A DNA stretch of 64,000 nucleotides. Origin: Dromiciops gliroides. Its lineage: Eukaryota > Chordata > Mammalia > Microbiotheria > Microbiotheriidae. Shown here one piece after another: positions 1-10,399 of this stretch. The notes beneath the pieces are model-generated. The model saw nothing but the letters and a program-made list of their open reading frames with translations, made no database searches and had not been told where the DNA came from. The translations under genes and the position numbers were made by a program. Positions within the stretch are counted from its first letter, which is position 1, and every line of letters begins with the position of its first letter. The stretch is from positions 91,804,827 to 91,868,826 of the forward strand of contig NC_057861.1 of the NCBI RefSeq assembly GCF_019393635.1, written 5' to 3'.

Positions 1-172
1 TGGGGACAGGTAGGTGGTGTAGTGGATAAAGCACCAGCCCTGGATTCAGGAGTACCTGAGTTCAAATCTGGCCTCAGACACTTGACACTTACTAGCTATG
101 TGACCATGGGCAAGTCACTTAACCCCCATTGCCCTGCAAAACAAACAAACAAGCAAACAAACAAACAAAACC
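1..172 (+). mobile_element. MAR1/WSINE1-type SINE
   Basis: This is a tRNA-derived marsupial SINE. It has the A-box-like stretch (gtagtggataaagcacc), the B-box-like gagttcaaatc and the CORE-like segment tgtgacc.tgggcaagtcac. It ends in an acaaac-rich tail. The head begins at or just beyond the window edge. It belongs to the 'attcagga / cttgacac / cccccattgccc' subtype. Confidence 0.93.
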
Positions 173-240
173 AACCGTAACCATTTCTTATATATATATT
201 TTAGACTTGTGTTCTGCTAATGCATTATAATTAAATAATA

Positions 241-352
241 CAGGGTGTCTCAAAATTCTTAGTGCAGTTTTAAGCTTTAATAGTTATTAATTTAATAGCT
301 ATTTAATAGCTGTTAAAGCTTAAAGCTGCACTAAGGCTTTGGGGACACATTG
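241..352. mobile_element. Palindromic MITE, Tc1/mariner-like
   Basis: The 112-bp element is almost entirely two inverted arms. The left arm starts cagggtgtctcaaaattc and the right arm, reverse-complemented, starts caatgtgtccccaaagcc. Both then read ttagtgcag.tttaagcttta. It is flanked by TA on both sides, the TSD of Tc1/mariner transposases. There is no coding capacity, so it would have been mobilised in trans. The family name is not assigned. Confidence 0.75.
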
Positions 353-1675
353 TATGAGCAATGTTCCATCCCAAGTTTCAATCCAAAAGTAATACCCACT
401 ATTACCATCCTCATGGTTTTAAGAGGTACCCCTAAATGGTTGGAGTATCTCTTCTTTTTCTTTGCATTTGAAGATTTTATTTATACATGTATTACCTCTC
501 CCTCCCACTGTACTACAATTGAACACTTAAAAAAATAAACCCTCATAGAAATGTGCATAATCCAGCAAAGCAATTTTTTACATTCACTGTGTCCAAAATG
601 TGTGTGTTTCATTCTGCATATTATGTTCATCACCTCTCTGTCAGGAGGTGGGTAGTTTGTTTCATCATTAGTACTGGTGGACTTGTGGTGTATCACTTCA
701 ATGATAAGAGTTCAAAATATTCTAAATTTATTTTTTCTCTATAATGCTTTCAATGTATGTTATTCTTCTAGTTCTGTTCACTTCAGGTTGTAGAGTTTTT
801 CCTATTTTTTTCCAAGATTTATTTTTGTCATTGGTTGAGGTACAATAACATAATTTGATCAGTCATTCCTCAATAGGTAGGCATCACCTTAATATCCAGG
901 TGTTGTGGATTTGTTATTGTTGTTGCTGTTGTGTGTGTGTGTTTTTTGGGGGGGCTACTCTGAAAAAAAAAAGCTATTATAAAATATCTTTTTACACATG
1001 ATTCCTTTCCTTTGTCTGGATCTCTTTGGTGTGTAAACTTAGTAGTGTTGTACCTCCATAAAAAAGATATGGACATTCTTTCTAGAATGGCCAAACTCAT
1101 TGACAACTCTACCAGAAATGCATTAATGTGTCTGTTTCCATAGCTCCTCCAAGATTTATTTTTCCTTTTTTATTTTCATCTTTGGTAATATGATAGATGT
1201 GAGGTGAAATCATGGAGATGGTTCAATATGCATTTCTTTAATTCTTAGTGATATGGATCACTTTATTCATGTTTTTATTGCTTCTTTGGATTTTTTTTTT
1301 CCCTTTTAAAAAGTGTCTGTTCATTTCCTTTAACAATTTATTGGGTTCTTATAAGTGTGAATTTGAATCAGTTTCTTATTTATATGGGATGCAAGACATT
1401 TATCAAAGAAACTGCAAATATTTCCCTCCAATTACCTGTTCCTTTTAAATTTTAATTGTTAGTAAAATTTGTTTTAAAAACTTAATTTTACATATTCAAA
1501 GTTGTCCATTTTTCACTTCTCTGATCCTCATTTCTTGTTTAGTTATGAAGTCTACTCCAGGCCATAGATCAGAAACTTAATTTCTTGCCTACTCTTCTAT
1601 TCTGCTTATGATGTCAACCTTTTAAGTCTAAATCATACATCCATTTGGAATTTATCTTGGTGTTTGCTATGAGAT

Positions 1676-1823
1676 TTTTTTTTTTGTGGTGATGCAATTG
1701 GAGTTAAGTGACTTGCCTAGGGTTACACAGCTAGCAAGTGTTAAGTGTCTGAGGCAGGATTTGAACTCAGGTCCTCCTGAATCCAGGGCTGGTGTTCTAT
1801 CCACTGCGCCACCTAGCTGCCCC
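1676..1823 (-). mobile_element. MAR1/WSINE1-type SINE nested in L1
   Basis: The minus-strand copy starts with its T-rich tail complement and ends ccacctagctgcccc. The sequence GAGAT flanks it at 1,671-1,675 and 1,824-1,828. Removing it rejoins the L1 on both sides, so it is younger than the L1. Confidence 0.93.
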
Positions 1824-1995
1824 GAGATGTTTGTTTTTATCTAATTTCACCCCAATTTTTTCCAGTTTTACCAAAATTGATTGCCAAGTGGTTGGTTCTG
1901 ACTGTTGTAGCTGGGGTCTTTGGATTCACGAAAAATAAGGCTACTGTACTTTCCACTAAATATTATATATCTAATCTCTTCAAATTATCAACTCT

Positions 1996-2088
1996 GTCTC
2001 TCTCTCTGTCTCTCTTTCTCTCTGTCTCTTTCTCTGTCTCCCTCTGTCTCCGTTACTGCCTCTTTCTCTGTCTCTCTCTCTCTCTCCA
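1996..2088. repeat. (TC)n / TCTCTG simple repeat
   Basis: A pyrimidine run of ctctctgtctct units interrupted by single bases. It lies inside the L1 copy. Confidence 0.9.
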
Positions 2089-2414
2089 GTATTAAATCAT
2101 TTTAATGAATACGGTTAGTCTGGTTTGGGATATGGTTCTGCTAGGCACCCTTCCTTTTCCCCCATTTAAAAAAGAAAATTATACTTCTTGTGATACTTGA
2201 CTTTCTGTTCCACATATGCAATTTTATTAGATTTTGTTTTCTATCTCTATAAAATAATACTTTCTTTAGACTGGTCTGAAATGAATAAATAATTTAATTT
2301 AATCAGTATTGTCATTTGTATTATATGTACACTGCCTGCACATAAGCAATTAAAATTTCTTTAATTATCTGTTTTTGCAAAGAGTGTTTCCTAGTTATGT
2401 TCATAATTCTTTGG

Positions 2415-2415
2415 A

Positions 2416-2448
<33 letters not shown>

Positions 2449-2640
2449 CATATATGTGTGTGTGTATAAAATATACACACACACATATACATATGTGCCC
2501 ACAACAAATGCACATGCATAGATATCTGTGTGTACACATACACACATATGTTTTTATATACACATGTATGTCTGTATATGTAGAGTTTGTATATTTATAT
2601 GTTTCTATATGTGTATGTAAATGTATATTTACCATCTATT
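2415..2640. repeat. TA/CA/TG compound microsatellite
   Basis: Alternating purine-pyrimidine tract of ata, cata and tgtg units. Open frames across it on both strands are repeat artefacts rich in Tyr, Ile, His and Cys. Confidence 0.9.
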
Positions 2641-2975
2641 TATTTATAATGAATTTGCCTGTCTAGCTCTTCTTGTTGTTTTTTGTAGAAATATATAGAA
2701 ATGTTGATGATTCATGTGGATTTATTTTTATCCTTCAACTTTGCTGAATTTATTGTTTCAATTAAGTTTAGCTAGGGCTTTCCAAATAAATCACCACCTC
2801 ATGTCTAAGAGGTGAGAATTTTAATTTTGCTTTGTGTATGCTTATTTCCTTGTTTGTTCTTAGCATTTGTAGGTCTACATTAAACAGTACTGGTAATAAT
2901 GGACATCCTTGCTTTTGGAGTGTTTCTTCTCTACTTCTACCGGTCCACACAAACCTTATGAATGTAATCATTCTG

Positions 2976-3330
2976 AGGAAATATAGTTCTTTGGCCCGTT
3001 TAAAGCAATCATGTTTAAAAGGTCACTTGCAAGTGTTAATAGCAATTTCAGTCATATCACCAGAAAAATTGAGAAGAAAAGGAAGCTATTGGTCATAGAG
3101 GGAGAATGTGGGATGACAGAAAGAAAGATCAAACATTACACTGGTACCTCCAGATATGAAAATATAAAGACACTGGTATCCAGTATTTTTCATGGGACTT
3201 CCTTGAAAGATTTTATAGAAAGACATGAATAAAAATTAGAAAGCCTAAGAAACCATGAAGCAGTTACAAGGTCCACTTTGAAAGAGAAAAGTCACACTAA
3301 TTGAACTCACAAATTCATTAAATTATTTCA
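2976..3330. other. Unassigned intergenic stretch
   Basis: No SINE, LINE or LTR was recognised. A 73-codon open frame at 3,011-3,232 (+) has no recognisable domain and no support beyond being open. I treat it as chance. Confidence 0.3.
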
Positions 3331-3976
3331 TTTCATAGGGTATAACAATACTCTATTAAATTCATATGCCACATTTTGTTTAGCTATTCTCCAATTGGTA
3401 GTCAACCACTTTGTTTACAATTACTTGCTACTGCAAAAAGTGTTGCCATAAATATTGTCTGTATATATATGATCTTTCTGTCTTGACCCTCATTGTGGTT
3501 TATGCCTAATAGTAGAATCAATGGGACAAACAATGTGATGACATGTCTAGTATAATTGGAATTTTTTTTTTTCCAGAATGTAATGACATTTCTGGTATAA
3601 TTGTAATTATTTTCCAGAATGTTTATGCCAATTCTCAGCCCCACTAAGAACACATCAGTGCACCTATCTACTCACAGGCCCTCTAGTGTTTGCCATTTTT
3701 GTCTCCTGCCATCTTTGCTAATCTTATAGCTGTACAATGAAGCTTCAGAATTCTTTTAAGGTGTTTTTCTTTTATATTTAGTGTTTTGAAATATTCTGTC
3801 AAATGAATGTTGGCAATTTGCAGTTCATTTCAAAGTTTCCTTTTCTCCTATTATTTCCACACTTATGTTTCAAAGGAATACACACATACACACACAAGCA
3901 TGCATATGCACACACAAATATATATATATACACACATATTCATATTATACATGTTTTTATATATTTTTATACACCC

Positions 3977-4007
<31 letters not shown>

Positions 4008-4235
4008 AATAGCTAATTTATTTAGCATATCTTGGGTATAGCTTTTATCAAATATAATTGCTATAGAATATCTTCCCACATTAACAACTTTTCTTCCTAT
4101 TCTAATTGCATTGATTTGTTTGTATAAGTGCGTTTTAATTTTATATAATTAAAATTACATATTTTAGCCTTTAAAATCACAATTGTTCTTTGTTAAGGTA
4201 ATAATTCTCTCCCTAACCACAGTTGTGTAAAGCGC
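3331..4235 (-). mobile_element. L1 3' UTR fragment
   Basis: The complement matches the marsupial L1 3' region, with the hallmark ccaattggtagtcaacc block near 3,391, the 'ctgcaaaaagtgttgccataaatat' type block near 3,430-3,455 and the ttttaattttatataatt block near 4,133. It is interrupted by a CA/TA microsatellite at about 3,885-4,008. It may be part of the same ancient insertion as 450-2,975 or a separate copy. Confidence 0.65.
3885..4008. repeat. CA then TA microsatellite
   Basis: A cacaca/cata tract followed by a tatata tract. It lies inside the L1 3' UTR fragment. Confidence 0.9.
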
Positions 4236-4240
4236 CTTCT

Positions 4241-4265
4241 TACACACACACACACACACACACAC
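4241..4265. repeat. (AC)n microsatellite
   Basis: About 12 uninterrupted AC units. Confidence 0.95.
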
Positions 4266-4290
4266 GGTTGTATTCTCATATTTAAGTAGT

Positions 4291-4500
4291 ATTGGAGGCA
4301 ATGTGGTACAATAGAAAATATACTCGATATTGAATATGGGAACTATGGTTCAAAGCCATGCTTGTTGGCGTGCTACCTTTATAACTTTAGGTAAGTCATT
4401 TAACCTTTCTAGGCCTTAGTTTCCCACCTGTCTTCTTATAAGGGAACTTTCTAGCCTACAAAATTTTCTTCCTTATCTAATCCATGATCCTGTGATCCAT
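4291..4500 (+). mobile_element. MIR/THER1 SINE
   Basis: Degenerate MIR. It shows ggcaatgtggtacaatag (head), ggttcaaagcc (B box) and ttaggtaagtcatttaacc, followed by the ccttagtttcccacc block that is typical of MIR. Confidence 0.8.
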
Positions 4501-4727
4501 TATGCCCATTTAGTTGCAGTCCATTAAAACACCCAAAGCCTTCTTAAAAAATATTATCATTTTATGCCTCCTGTCTCTTCAATTCGTTTTGTGAAGAAAA
4601 AATAAATAAATTCTGCTAATCCAGGCTCACAAATTGCTTCCTCTTGCAATAATAAGATAAAGGAGAAAAAGTCAAAGTCATGTGGGATTTTAGAAACCAA
4701 ATCCCTAGAACAATTTGTTTAAATTAA

Positions 4728-4880
4728 TTTCAGTTCAACAAATATTTAGTAAGCACTTACTGTATGCATGCCACTCCTCTAGGCACTGGGATAGAAGACA
4801 AAAAAAGAAGCAACCTCTGCCTTTAGGGGACTTGCATTCTATAATAGAACCACCATATCCAACAATCAATGATATTTTAA
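4728..4880 (+). mobile_element. Ancient LINE fragment, L3/CR1-like 3' region
   Basis: It carries caacaaatatttagtaagcac followed by a diverged 'tgtgccaggcactgtgctaggcactggg' type motif and ggggacttgcattctata. This is the widely dispersed mammalian 3' block. The family name is uncertain. A (CAA)n run follows at 4,948-4,975 with nothing else recognised up to 5,230. Confidence 0.55.
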
Positions 4881-5231
4881 TTATAATACAAAGTAAATTA
4901 AGCAGGAACAAAACCAAATACAAAATGACTACAGCAATAGATGGAGGAACAACAACAACAACAACAACAACAAAAACAATGCAAATGGAATGCCATGAAA
5001 TTATACGGACCAAAATTGACTGGAAAAACAAAATTAAGATAATTCCACAATTTCTTTGAAGACAGAGTGAACTGCATGGTATGGTACATGTTATAAAAAG
5101 TTTTTCTAAAATGTTGGTTAGTTTTGCTAAGAGTTTTCCATTTTTTCCCCAAAAATCCTTACAAGGGATTACTTTCTTGAAGGGAAAGGGAAGAGAGATA
5201 AATTGGGAAGTTCAGGTAATATAAATCCAAA

Positions 5232-5282
5232 CAATGATTATGTACCTACTACATACCAGACACTGTGCAAGGTGATTGGGAT
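5232..5282 (+). mobile_element. Ancient L3/CR1-like 3' fragment
   Basis: A short relic with cctactacataccagacac, tgtgcaagg and tgggatacagg. Confidence 0.45.
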
Positions 5283-5288
5283 ACAGGA

Positions 5289-5370
5289 AAAAAAAAACAG
5301 AAAAAAAGAGAGAAAGAAAAACAGAAAGAAAGAATGAAAGAAAGAAGGAAAGAAAGGAAGAAAAAAACAG
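5289..5370. repeat. AAAG/GAAA polypurine tract
   Basis: A run of only A and G apart from a few bases. The 64-codon Lys-rich open frame across it is an artefact. Confidence 0.9.
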
Positions 5371-5373
5371 AGT

Positions 5374-5790
5374 TGAAAGGAAAATTCTTTATTTGGACTT
5401 TCACCCAGGCTAACAAGGAAAAACTCAGGACAAAGAGAATTAAAAGGATTTTATTATAAGTACATCAAGTTAGCATCATATTGAAAGGATGATCACTGAA
5501 GATTAGCAATGGTTTGAAGGTGGGGACAGCTTTTATAGGTAACCTTAAGATAATACACATAGGTCCACCTCAACAAAAAATGTTGATACCTTGAATTTTA
5601 GTTCCTCCCCAAGATAGCAAGAATGTGACAATTTGTAGGTAGGGGTAACATGACAAAGAACAGTTAATACAAAAAACTGCAGACAGGGTCTTCTTCTTCA
5701 TCAAATCTTACCCCAACACTGATTGATAAGCAGGTTTGGGTACAATGGATAACTCAGTTAAAATTTAAATGATTTAAATATCAGTACTTT
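5374..5790 (-). mobile_element. LTR-like fragment, boundaries unsure
   Basis: On the minus strand a TATAAAA (5,531-5,537) lies 76 bp upstream of an AATAAA (5,450-5,455), the promoter-to-polyA spacing of an LTR. I could not find a TSD or TG...CA ends, so both limits are approximate. Family not assigned. Confidence 0.35.
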
Positions 5791-7500
5791 TTCTCAAGAA
5801 GCAGAAATGAAAAGTGTTTACCCAATGCTATAAAGAGATTTCAGAAGGGAAAGGTGGAAGATGGAGTGTCAAATACTAGGATGAGCTACCAGGCCAAATG
5901 AGACTATTAGATAGGGAACAATATGAAGTTTGACTCAAAAGGTAGGTGGGATGATTGTTGTTGTCGTCATCATCATCATCATCATCCAGATGGGCAAATT
6001 ACAGTTTTGAGAACTGATGAACTGTTGGCCACATAGATAACTCTTGGTAAGATGAGGAATATAATGCCTGGATTTAAGTCCCAGTTGGCTTTCCTATAGG
6101 GAGGTGGCAGTGTAGTTTTGAAATATCTGAATTCTTCACACTGCAACAAAGGTGAAGAACTTTTAAAATAACTGATTTATAGTGCTTCTTCTCACATGTA
6201 TTCCAGATTATTTTCATTTATCTGAAAGGAGGTTTGAATGAGACATTAGAGATTTGAGGGGGCTTTCACTGGGCTATGGTCAGAATCTCCTAGATAATAT
6301 TCCATGAAGCCTATAAACTGCAGAATTCCCAAGGTGACCCTCCTTAAATAAATTCCTATTTTGAAAAAAAAAATTAGGAGATAGGAGCTTTGGCCAGTAG
6401 TGTCCATTTAATTTAAATTAAATTTCTGAAAGCAATGGTCATCTGTCACTGGATAGGTCATTATTTGAAACTCCTAGGTCATATATAAGGAGCTTTTAGT
6501 ATCTAATTGTATATGAACACAGGAAAGGAACAGCCTTCTGCTGCTGTAGTTAATAGCATAAGTCTATATTTCATCTGGCATTAAACAGATATCATAGATG
6601 CAGGCTAATTCATAAGGAGAAGATCATACTTAAAGGATATCCATGCCCAAGGTTGACCCTAATCCTTGGGTTGCTGGTAAATTCCCATAAAATCTTGTCA
6701 TTCTTTTAATAGGGAGCTGAGGACAACAATGCAGAAACTTTCCACAGAGGTATGGGCAGTCAAATACATTTTCTTTAAGATGTGATTATTTTAGAGAATA
6801 GAATAATATTAACCTGTTTACCTCATTCACCAAACTAGTGAATATTATTTTCACATTCACCTTAGAGGCCATATTATGAAAGAGAGATGGAGTGAAGAAA
6901 GCAGATATGGAAGAGAGGAAGAGACAGAGACAGAGGCAGAAAGACAGAGACAGAGGCAAAAAGAGACAGAGAGGATCAGGGTTCTTGTCCTAACTCTACC
7001 ATTAATTTGTTAAGAGAGAGAAGGACGAGGATTACTGTCTTAATTCTACTGTTAATTAATTATGGGACCTTACATGAGTCATTGGTTTGCATCTATAATA
7101 TGCCTAAAGTAAAAAGAAACTCTTTATTCCTAGTTGTAAAAACACTCTCAAATGGATCTGTAACAGAGTGATAAGTAGTAGATACCACCTTTTAAGAGAG
7201 ACATTAACAAAACGATGTAAGGGGGATAGAAAATGTATTGTGAAGAATATTTGAAGGAACTGGGAATGTTTAAGTTGAAGAAAAGTAAAATATTAAGGAA
7301 ATATGATACCTGTTTTCAAATATTTGAAGGTAGGTTGCCGTTATTTTTTTTTAAAATTCTATAGGGAACAAGGGCTTATGTTCTTCCTAAACCCAGAAGA
7401 TGGAATTAAGAACCAGTAAAAATAAGAGGGAGACAGATTTTTGGTGCAATATAAAGATGAAACATATAAAAATTAAATATATCCAATTTGGAATGATTAC
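5790..7500. other. Mostly unassigned stretch with microsatellites
   Basis: It holds a (TCA)n run at about 5,966-5,988 and a CAGAGA-rich run at about 6,900-6,975. A roughly 50-bp segment beginning near 6,973 (cagggttcttgtcctaac) is imperfectly repeated near 7,025; both resemble the MIR core. No gene signal was seen. Confidence 0.4.
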
Positions 7501-7504
7501 CTAA

Positions 7505-7650
7505 TTAGGGAGGGAGAGATAATATAGCTTACTAGAAAAAGAAACAGTTGACAAGCCAAAAAAAAAAAAATGGGTTTTAGTCCTTGTCCTGGCATATTAG
7601 CTATGGGGCCCTAGCAAATCTCTTAAAGACTATGAGCCTAGTGAGAAAAG
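7505..7650 (+). mobile_element. MIR SINE remnant
   Basis: Contains gggttttagtccttgtcctggc and agctatggggccctagcaaat, which correspond to the MIR core. An A-run interrupts it. Confidence 0.55.
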
Positions 7651-7890
7651 TAATTTTTGGCTTTTTAAGTAATTTTAAAATGTGAAGGATTGCTGCTATT
7701 AATAATTCACCTTCCCTAGAAATATTCAAACAAGAATTGGGATGCTTGTTTTTAAAGATGCTTCAGAGAGAACTCATGACTTCTATAGGGACTAGAGTAT
7801 TCTGAGGTCTCTTAATTCTCTGTTTCTGCAACTCTGCAACTTTATTTCATGCTACCATTAATAAAAGCCCTAGAAAATAAGTAGAATAAG

Positions 7891-8035
7891 AATATTATTC
7901 ATGTTTTCCAGATGAAGAAACTGAGACTCAAAGAGATAACATGTTTCTCCTTGACCCCATTATTAATGAGTGATAGAACCGGGTTAGAACTCAGATTTTC
8001 TGATCCCTAACACAAAGCTGTTTTCGCCAGGCTAA
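7891..8035 (-). mobile_element. MIR/THER1 SINE
   Basis: Shows ccagatgaagaaactgagac and a gggttagaactcagat motif, the reverse complement of the MIR core and B box. From 8,040 to 8,400 I recognise nothing. Confidence 0.75.
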
Positions 8036-8419
8036 TAATTCATGCTATGCCTCACAGGGCTCTTTCAAAGATTATATGGGATAATGTATCCAATGGCACT
8101 CCAGAAATCACAAAACAGGATACTACAATGCAAGAAAAGATGATGACTATTTCTTGGCACATGCAAAAATATATATATTTTACATGATACCCACAACAGT
8201 GACTGGCTAAATGGACACTGGTTTGCCTCCCTATGTTTACTTACGTTTGCAGTGAGCTCAGGGACTTTAAGGACAAAAACAAATCTCTTTATGCTTCTCT
8301 TCTCTCCTTGTTTCACTTTAATCTCTACTCTTTATCCTTTGCCTCTTTATAACACCCTAGCTCCAATACACATACTGAGTGCCACAGTTTCTCAGTAACA
8401 GAAGTTGTTTCTTATTTTT

Positions 8420-8575
8420 TTTTCTTTCTTTCTTTCTTTTTTTTTTTTTTGCGGGGCAGTGGGAGTTAAGTGACTTGCCCAGGGTCACACAGATAATAAG
8501 TGTCAAGTGTCTGAGGCTGAATTTGAACTAAGGTCCTCCTGAATCCAGGGCCAGGTTCTTTATCCACTGCCCCAG
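8420..8575 (-). mobile_element. MAR1/WSINE1-type SINE
   Basis: Complement of the SINE, with gttaagtgacttgcccaggg and cctcctgaatccagggcc. TSD TTTCTTATTTTT at 8,408-8,419 and 8,576-8,587. The T-rich left end includes a TTTC run. Confidence 0.93.
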
Positions 8576-8589
8576 TTTCTTATTTTTAA

Positions 8590-8772
8590 TTATAACACCC
8601 ACAATTTGACTCATACCTAGCTTTTTTCCATCTTTTTTTCTTTACTTGCCTTTATGTAATCTCCATTTCAAGCTTGACTCCATACTTTTCATGCTGTCTC
8701 CCATTTTTGGAATGTACTCTGACAGGGCTGCCTTTTAGAATTCCTAGTTCCCTTCAACAAACAGCTCTAGGG
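8590..8772 (+). mobile_element. L2 LINE fragment, left part
   Basis: Carries diverged L2 ORF2 3' sequence (ggaatgtactctgac, ttcctagttcccttcaac). It appears to continue at 9,177 after the LTR-like block and at 9,402 after a SINE. Confidence 0.6.
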
Positions 8773-9176
8773 TGTGACTATTAAAAGTTTGAGAACTAGT
8801 TTCTGGGTAATTTAATTATCTTATTTAACAAGGACAGCAAGATATAAATAAAAGGATGGTCATTAGACATCTCTCTCAGACCAAAGACACTCATGGTGGT
8901 GGGGCACAGTTTATATATGCTTGAAACAGTAGGTGGTCAATAGGGCCCCCACCCCAAGGAGAAGCCTTTAGCTATTTAGATAAATGGATCTGTCTCCACA
9001 CAATCTTGAGAACACAATTCCTTGCAAACTTGGAGTGGGTATTAGCAAGATGAAGAGATTGAATACAGTCTTACTTTCTAGGAGAAACTAGACCTCTAAA
9101 TGTTAGGGATTTGGGAAGAGGGGGCAAGTTCTGAATCTCCCCAAAATATGGATCAATAAGAATAATTTTTCATATT
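8773..9176 (-). mobile_element. LTR-like element inside L2
   Basis: It starts tgtgactattaaaag and its first roughly 170 bp align by eye with 25,035-25,200. The shared core is aaaaggatggtcatt, agaccaaagacac and cacagtttatat. On the minus strand the last of these gives a TATA-like box (8,909-8,918). L2 sequence resumes at gccacctgctc (9,181). I found no clean TSD, so the ends are approximate. Confidence 0.45.
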
Positions 9177-9237
9177 GGTTGCCACCTGCTCAAGTCCTTT
9201 TCTCATTCCCCCCCCAACTCTATTATTTACATTATCT
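9177..9237 (+). mobile_element. L2 LINE fragment, middle part
   Basis: gccacctgctcaagtcc and the following cattccccc stretch fit the L2 3' region directly after the segment ending at 8,772. Confidence 0.5.
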
Positions 9238-9393
9238 CCTTTTTTTTTTTTTTTGGTGGGGCAAATGAGGGTTAAGTGACTTGCCCAGGGTCACACAGCT
9301 AGTAAGTGTCAAGTGTCTAAGGCCAGATTTGAACTGTGGTCTGCCTGAATCCAGGGCCAGTGCTTTCTCTATTGCACCACCTAGCTGCCTCCT
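9238..9393 (-). mobile_element. MAR1/WSINE1-type SINE nested in L2
   Basis: Complement of the SINE (gttaagtgacttgcccaggg, ctgaatccagggccagtgc). TSD CATTATCT at 9,230-9,237 and 9,394-9,401. Confidence 0.93.
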
Positions 9394-9401
9394 CATTATC
9401 T

Positions 9402-9560
9402 TCTTCTTGAAGAACATTTTTATTACTATATTTTTATTTTTGTGTACACACACTATATCTCCTCACTAGAATATAAGCCCCATGAGAGGGTTTAGCTAGT
9501 AATCATAAAGCACTTAGCACAGTTTCTGGCACACAGTAAGTGCTATGTAAATATTAACTA
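9402..9560 (+). mobile_element. L2 LINE 3' end
   Basis: Contains tagaatataagccccatgag and agcacttagcacag, then cagtaagtgctatgtaaat, the classic L2 3' terminus. It is the third part of the L2 begun at 8,590. Confidence 0.75.
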
Positions 9561-9594
9561 TTATTATCCTAAAATTATGCATTTGGCTTTTTAA

Positions 9595-9835
9595 TTACCT
9601 AGGTAGTTGAGCTCTGGGCCTGGAGTAAGGAAAATCTAACTTCAAATATTACTTTAAATACTTATTAGGAGTTTTGCCCTGGAAAAGTCACTTATATTCT
9701 GTTTCATTTTCTGGTGTTTAAAATGGAGATAATAATAGTACATACCTCAAGGGTTCTTGTAAGGATGAAATGAGATAAAATACATAAAATGCTTTTAATT
9801 ATGTAGATATGATTATTATTAATAATCATATTATT
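9595..9835 (+). mobile_element. THER1/MIR-type SINE with LINE-like tail
   Basis: Head ggtagttgagctctgggcc, the core, and the 3' block aaaatggagataataatag followed by gttcttgtaaggatgaaatg. This is the layout of the marsupial THER1 family. Confidence 0.78.
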
Positions 9836-9884
9836 CCAGGTATAAAATTTAACTCATACCTAATAAATTTCAATCTATTAGATT

Positions 9885-9950
9885 AAATCAATCAATAAAC
9901 ACTTATTAAACACCTGCTATGTGCTAAGCATTGTACTAAGCACTTTTTCT
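9885..9950 (+). mobile_element. Ancient L3/CR1-like 3' fragment
   Basis: atcaatcaataaacacttat followed by cacctgctatgtgctaagc. Nothing further is recognised until about 10,210. Confidence 0.55.
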
Positions 9951-10209
9951 CCAGTTTCCAAAATGGTTTTGAATATAGACTTTGTTGTCCATGTTTATTA
10001 TCCCTCTCAACTATCACACATTAATTTGATAACCATAGCATCTATGTCTACATCTCTAAGACATTGATACAAAATATTTAATAGTATAGACCTAATAGAG
10101 ATACTAGAAGAGTTCTAAGAGATTTCCACCCAAATCAGTATCAGAATGTTTCTTCCTTTTTGTGTGTGTGTGTGTTGTTATTCACAGAATCACATTTCAG
10201 AGAAAATTG

Positions 10210-10395
10210 AGTATCAGAAAAGCATACAGACTTGTCATCATCATAGGATTGTTAGAATTACAGGCTTGGATAGGGCTTCAACAACTATCTTGTCCAATCC
10301 ATGTCTGAAATGCAATCTTTTCAACAGCACACCTAGTAAATTGTCATCTTGCCTTTGTTTGAAGAGCTCCAGTGAGGGAGAACACATTAAATCTA
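10210..10395 (+). mobile_element. CR1-type LINE fragment, left part
   Basis: Diverged CR1 3' sequence: gaagagctccagtgagggag is close to the conserved CR1 'gaagacctccagtga.gg' block. It is split by the solo LTR at 10,400 and appears to resume at 10,904. Confidence 0.6.
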
Positions 10396-10399
10396 CAAG

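Larger units (their letters stand above)
450..2975 (-). mobile_element. L1 LINE, 3' UTR and ORF2 3' portion
   Basis: Read on the minus strand this follows a marsupial L1. The 2,700-2,960 segment corresponds to the reverse-transcriptase region of ORF2, 1,830-2,300 to the end of ORF2, and about 500-1,650 to the 3' UTR (the complements of 'cattcctcaataggtaggcatc' style blocks, a conserved marsupial L1 3' feature, are visible near 865-890). Open frames are short, so the copy is dead. It is interrupted by a SINE at 1,676-1,823 and expanded by TC and TA/CA microsatellites. The 5' part of the element is missing beyond about 2,975. Confidence 0.72.

Noticed and set aside
1-172. tRNA gene
   Set aside because: The A- and B-box-like motifs belong to a tRNA-derived SINE; no cloverleaf with a paired acceptor stem can be drawn. 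The same applies to all MAR1, MAR4-like and MIR copies.
2321-2666. Tyr/Ile/His/Cys-rich frames of 89 and 104 codons
   Set aside because: Artefacts of the TA/CA/TG microsatellite. The same holds for frames at 3,803-4,016, 44,251-44,558 and 59,786-60,038.
5966-5988. Regular short direct repeats (TCA/ATC) as a CRISPR-like array
   Set aside because: Simple triplet repeat without spacers, and the genome is a vertebrate's.
9232-9453. Recurring short peptides with 'SDLPRVTQLVSVKCLRPDLNSG' type sequence at many loci
   Set aside because: These are the fixed reading frame of the minus strand of the MAR1-type SINE, not a protein family.
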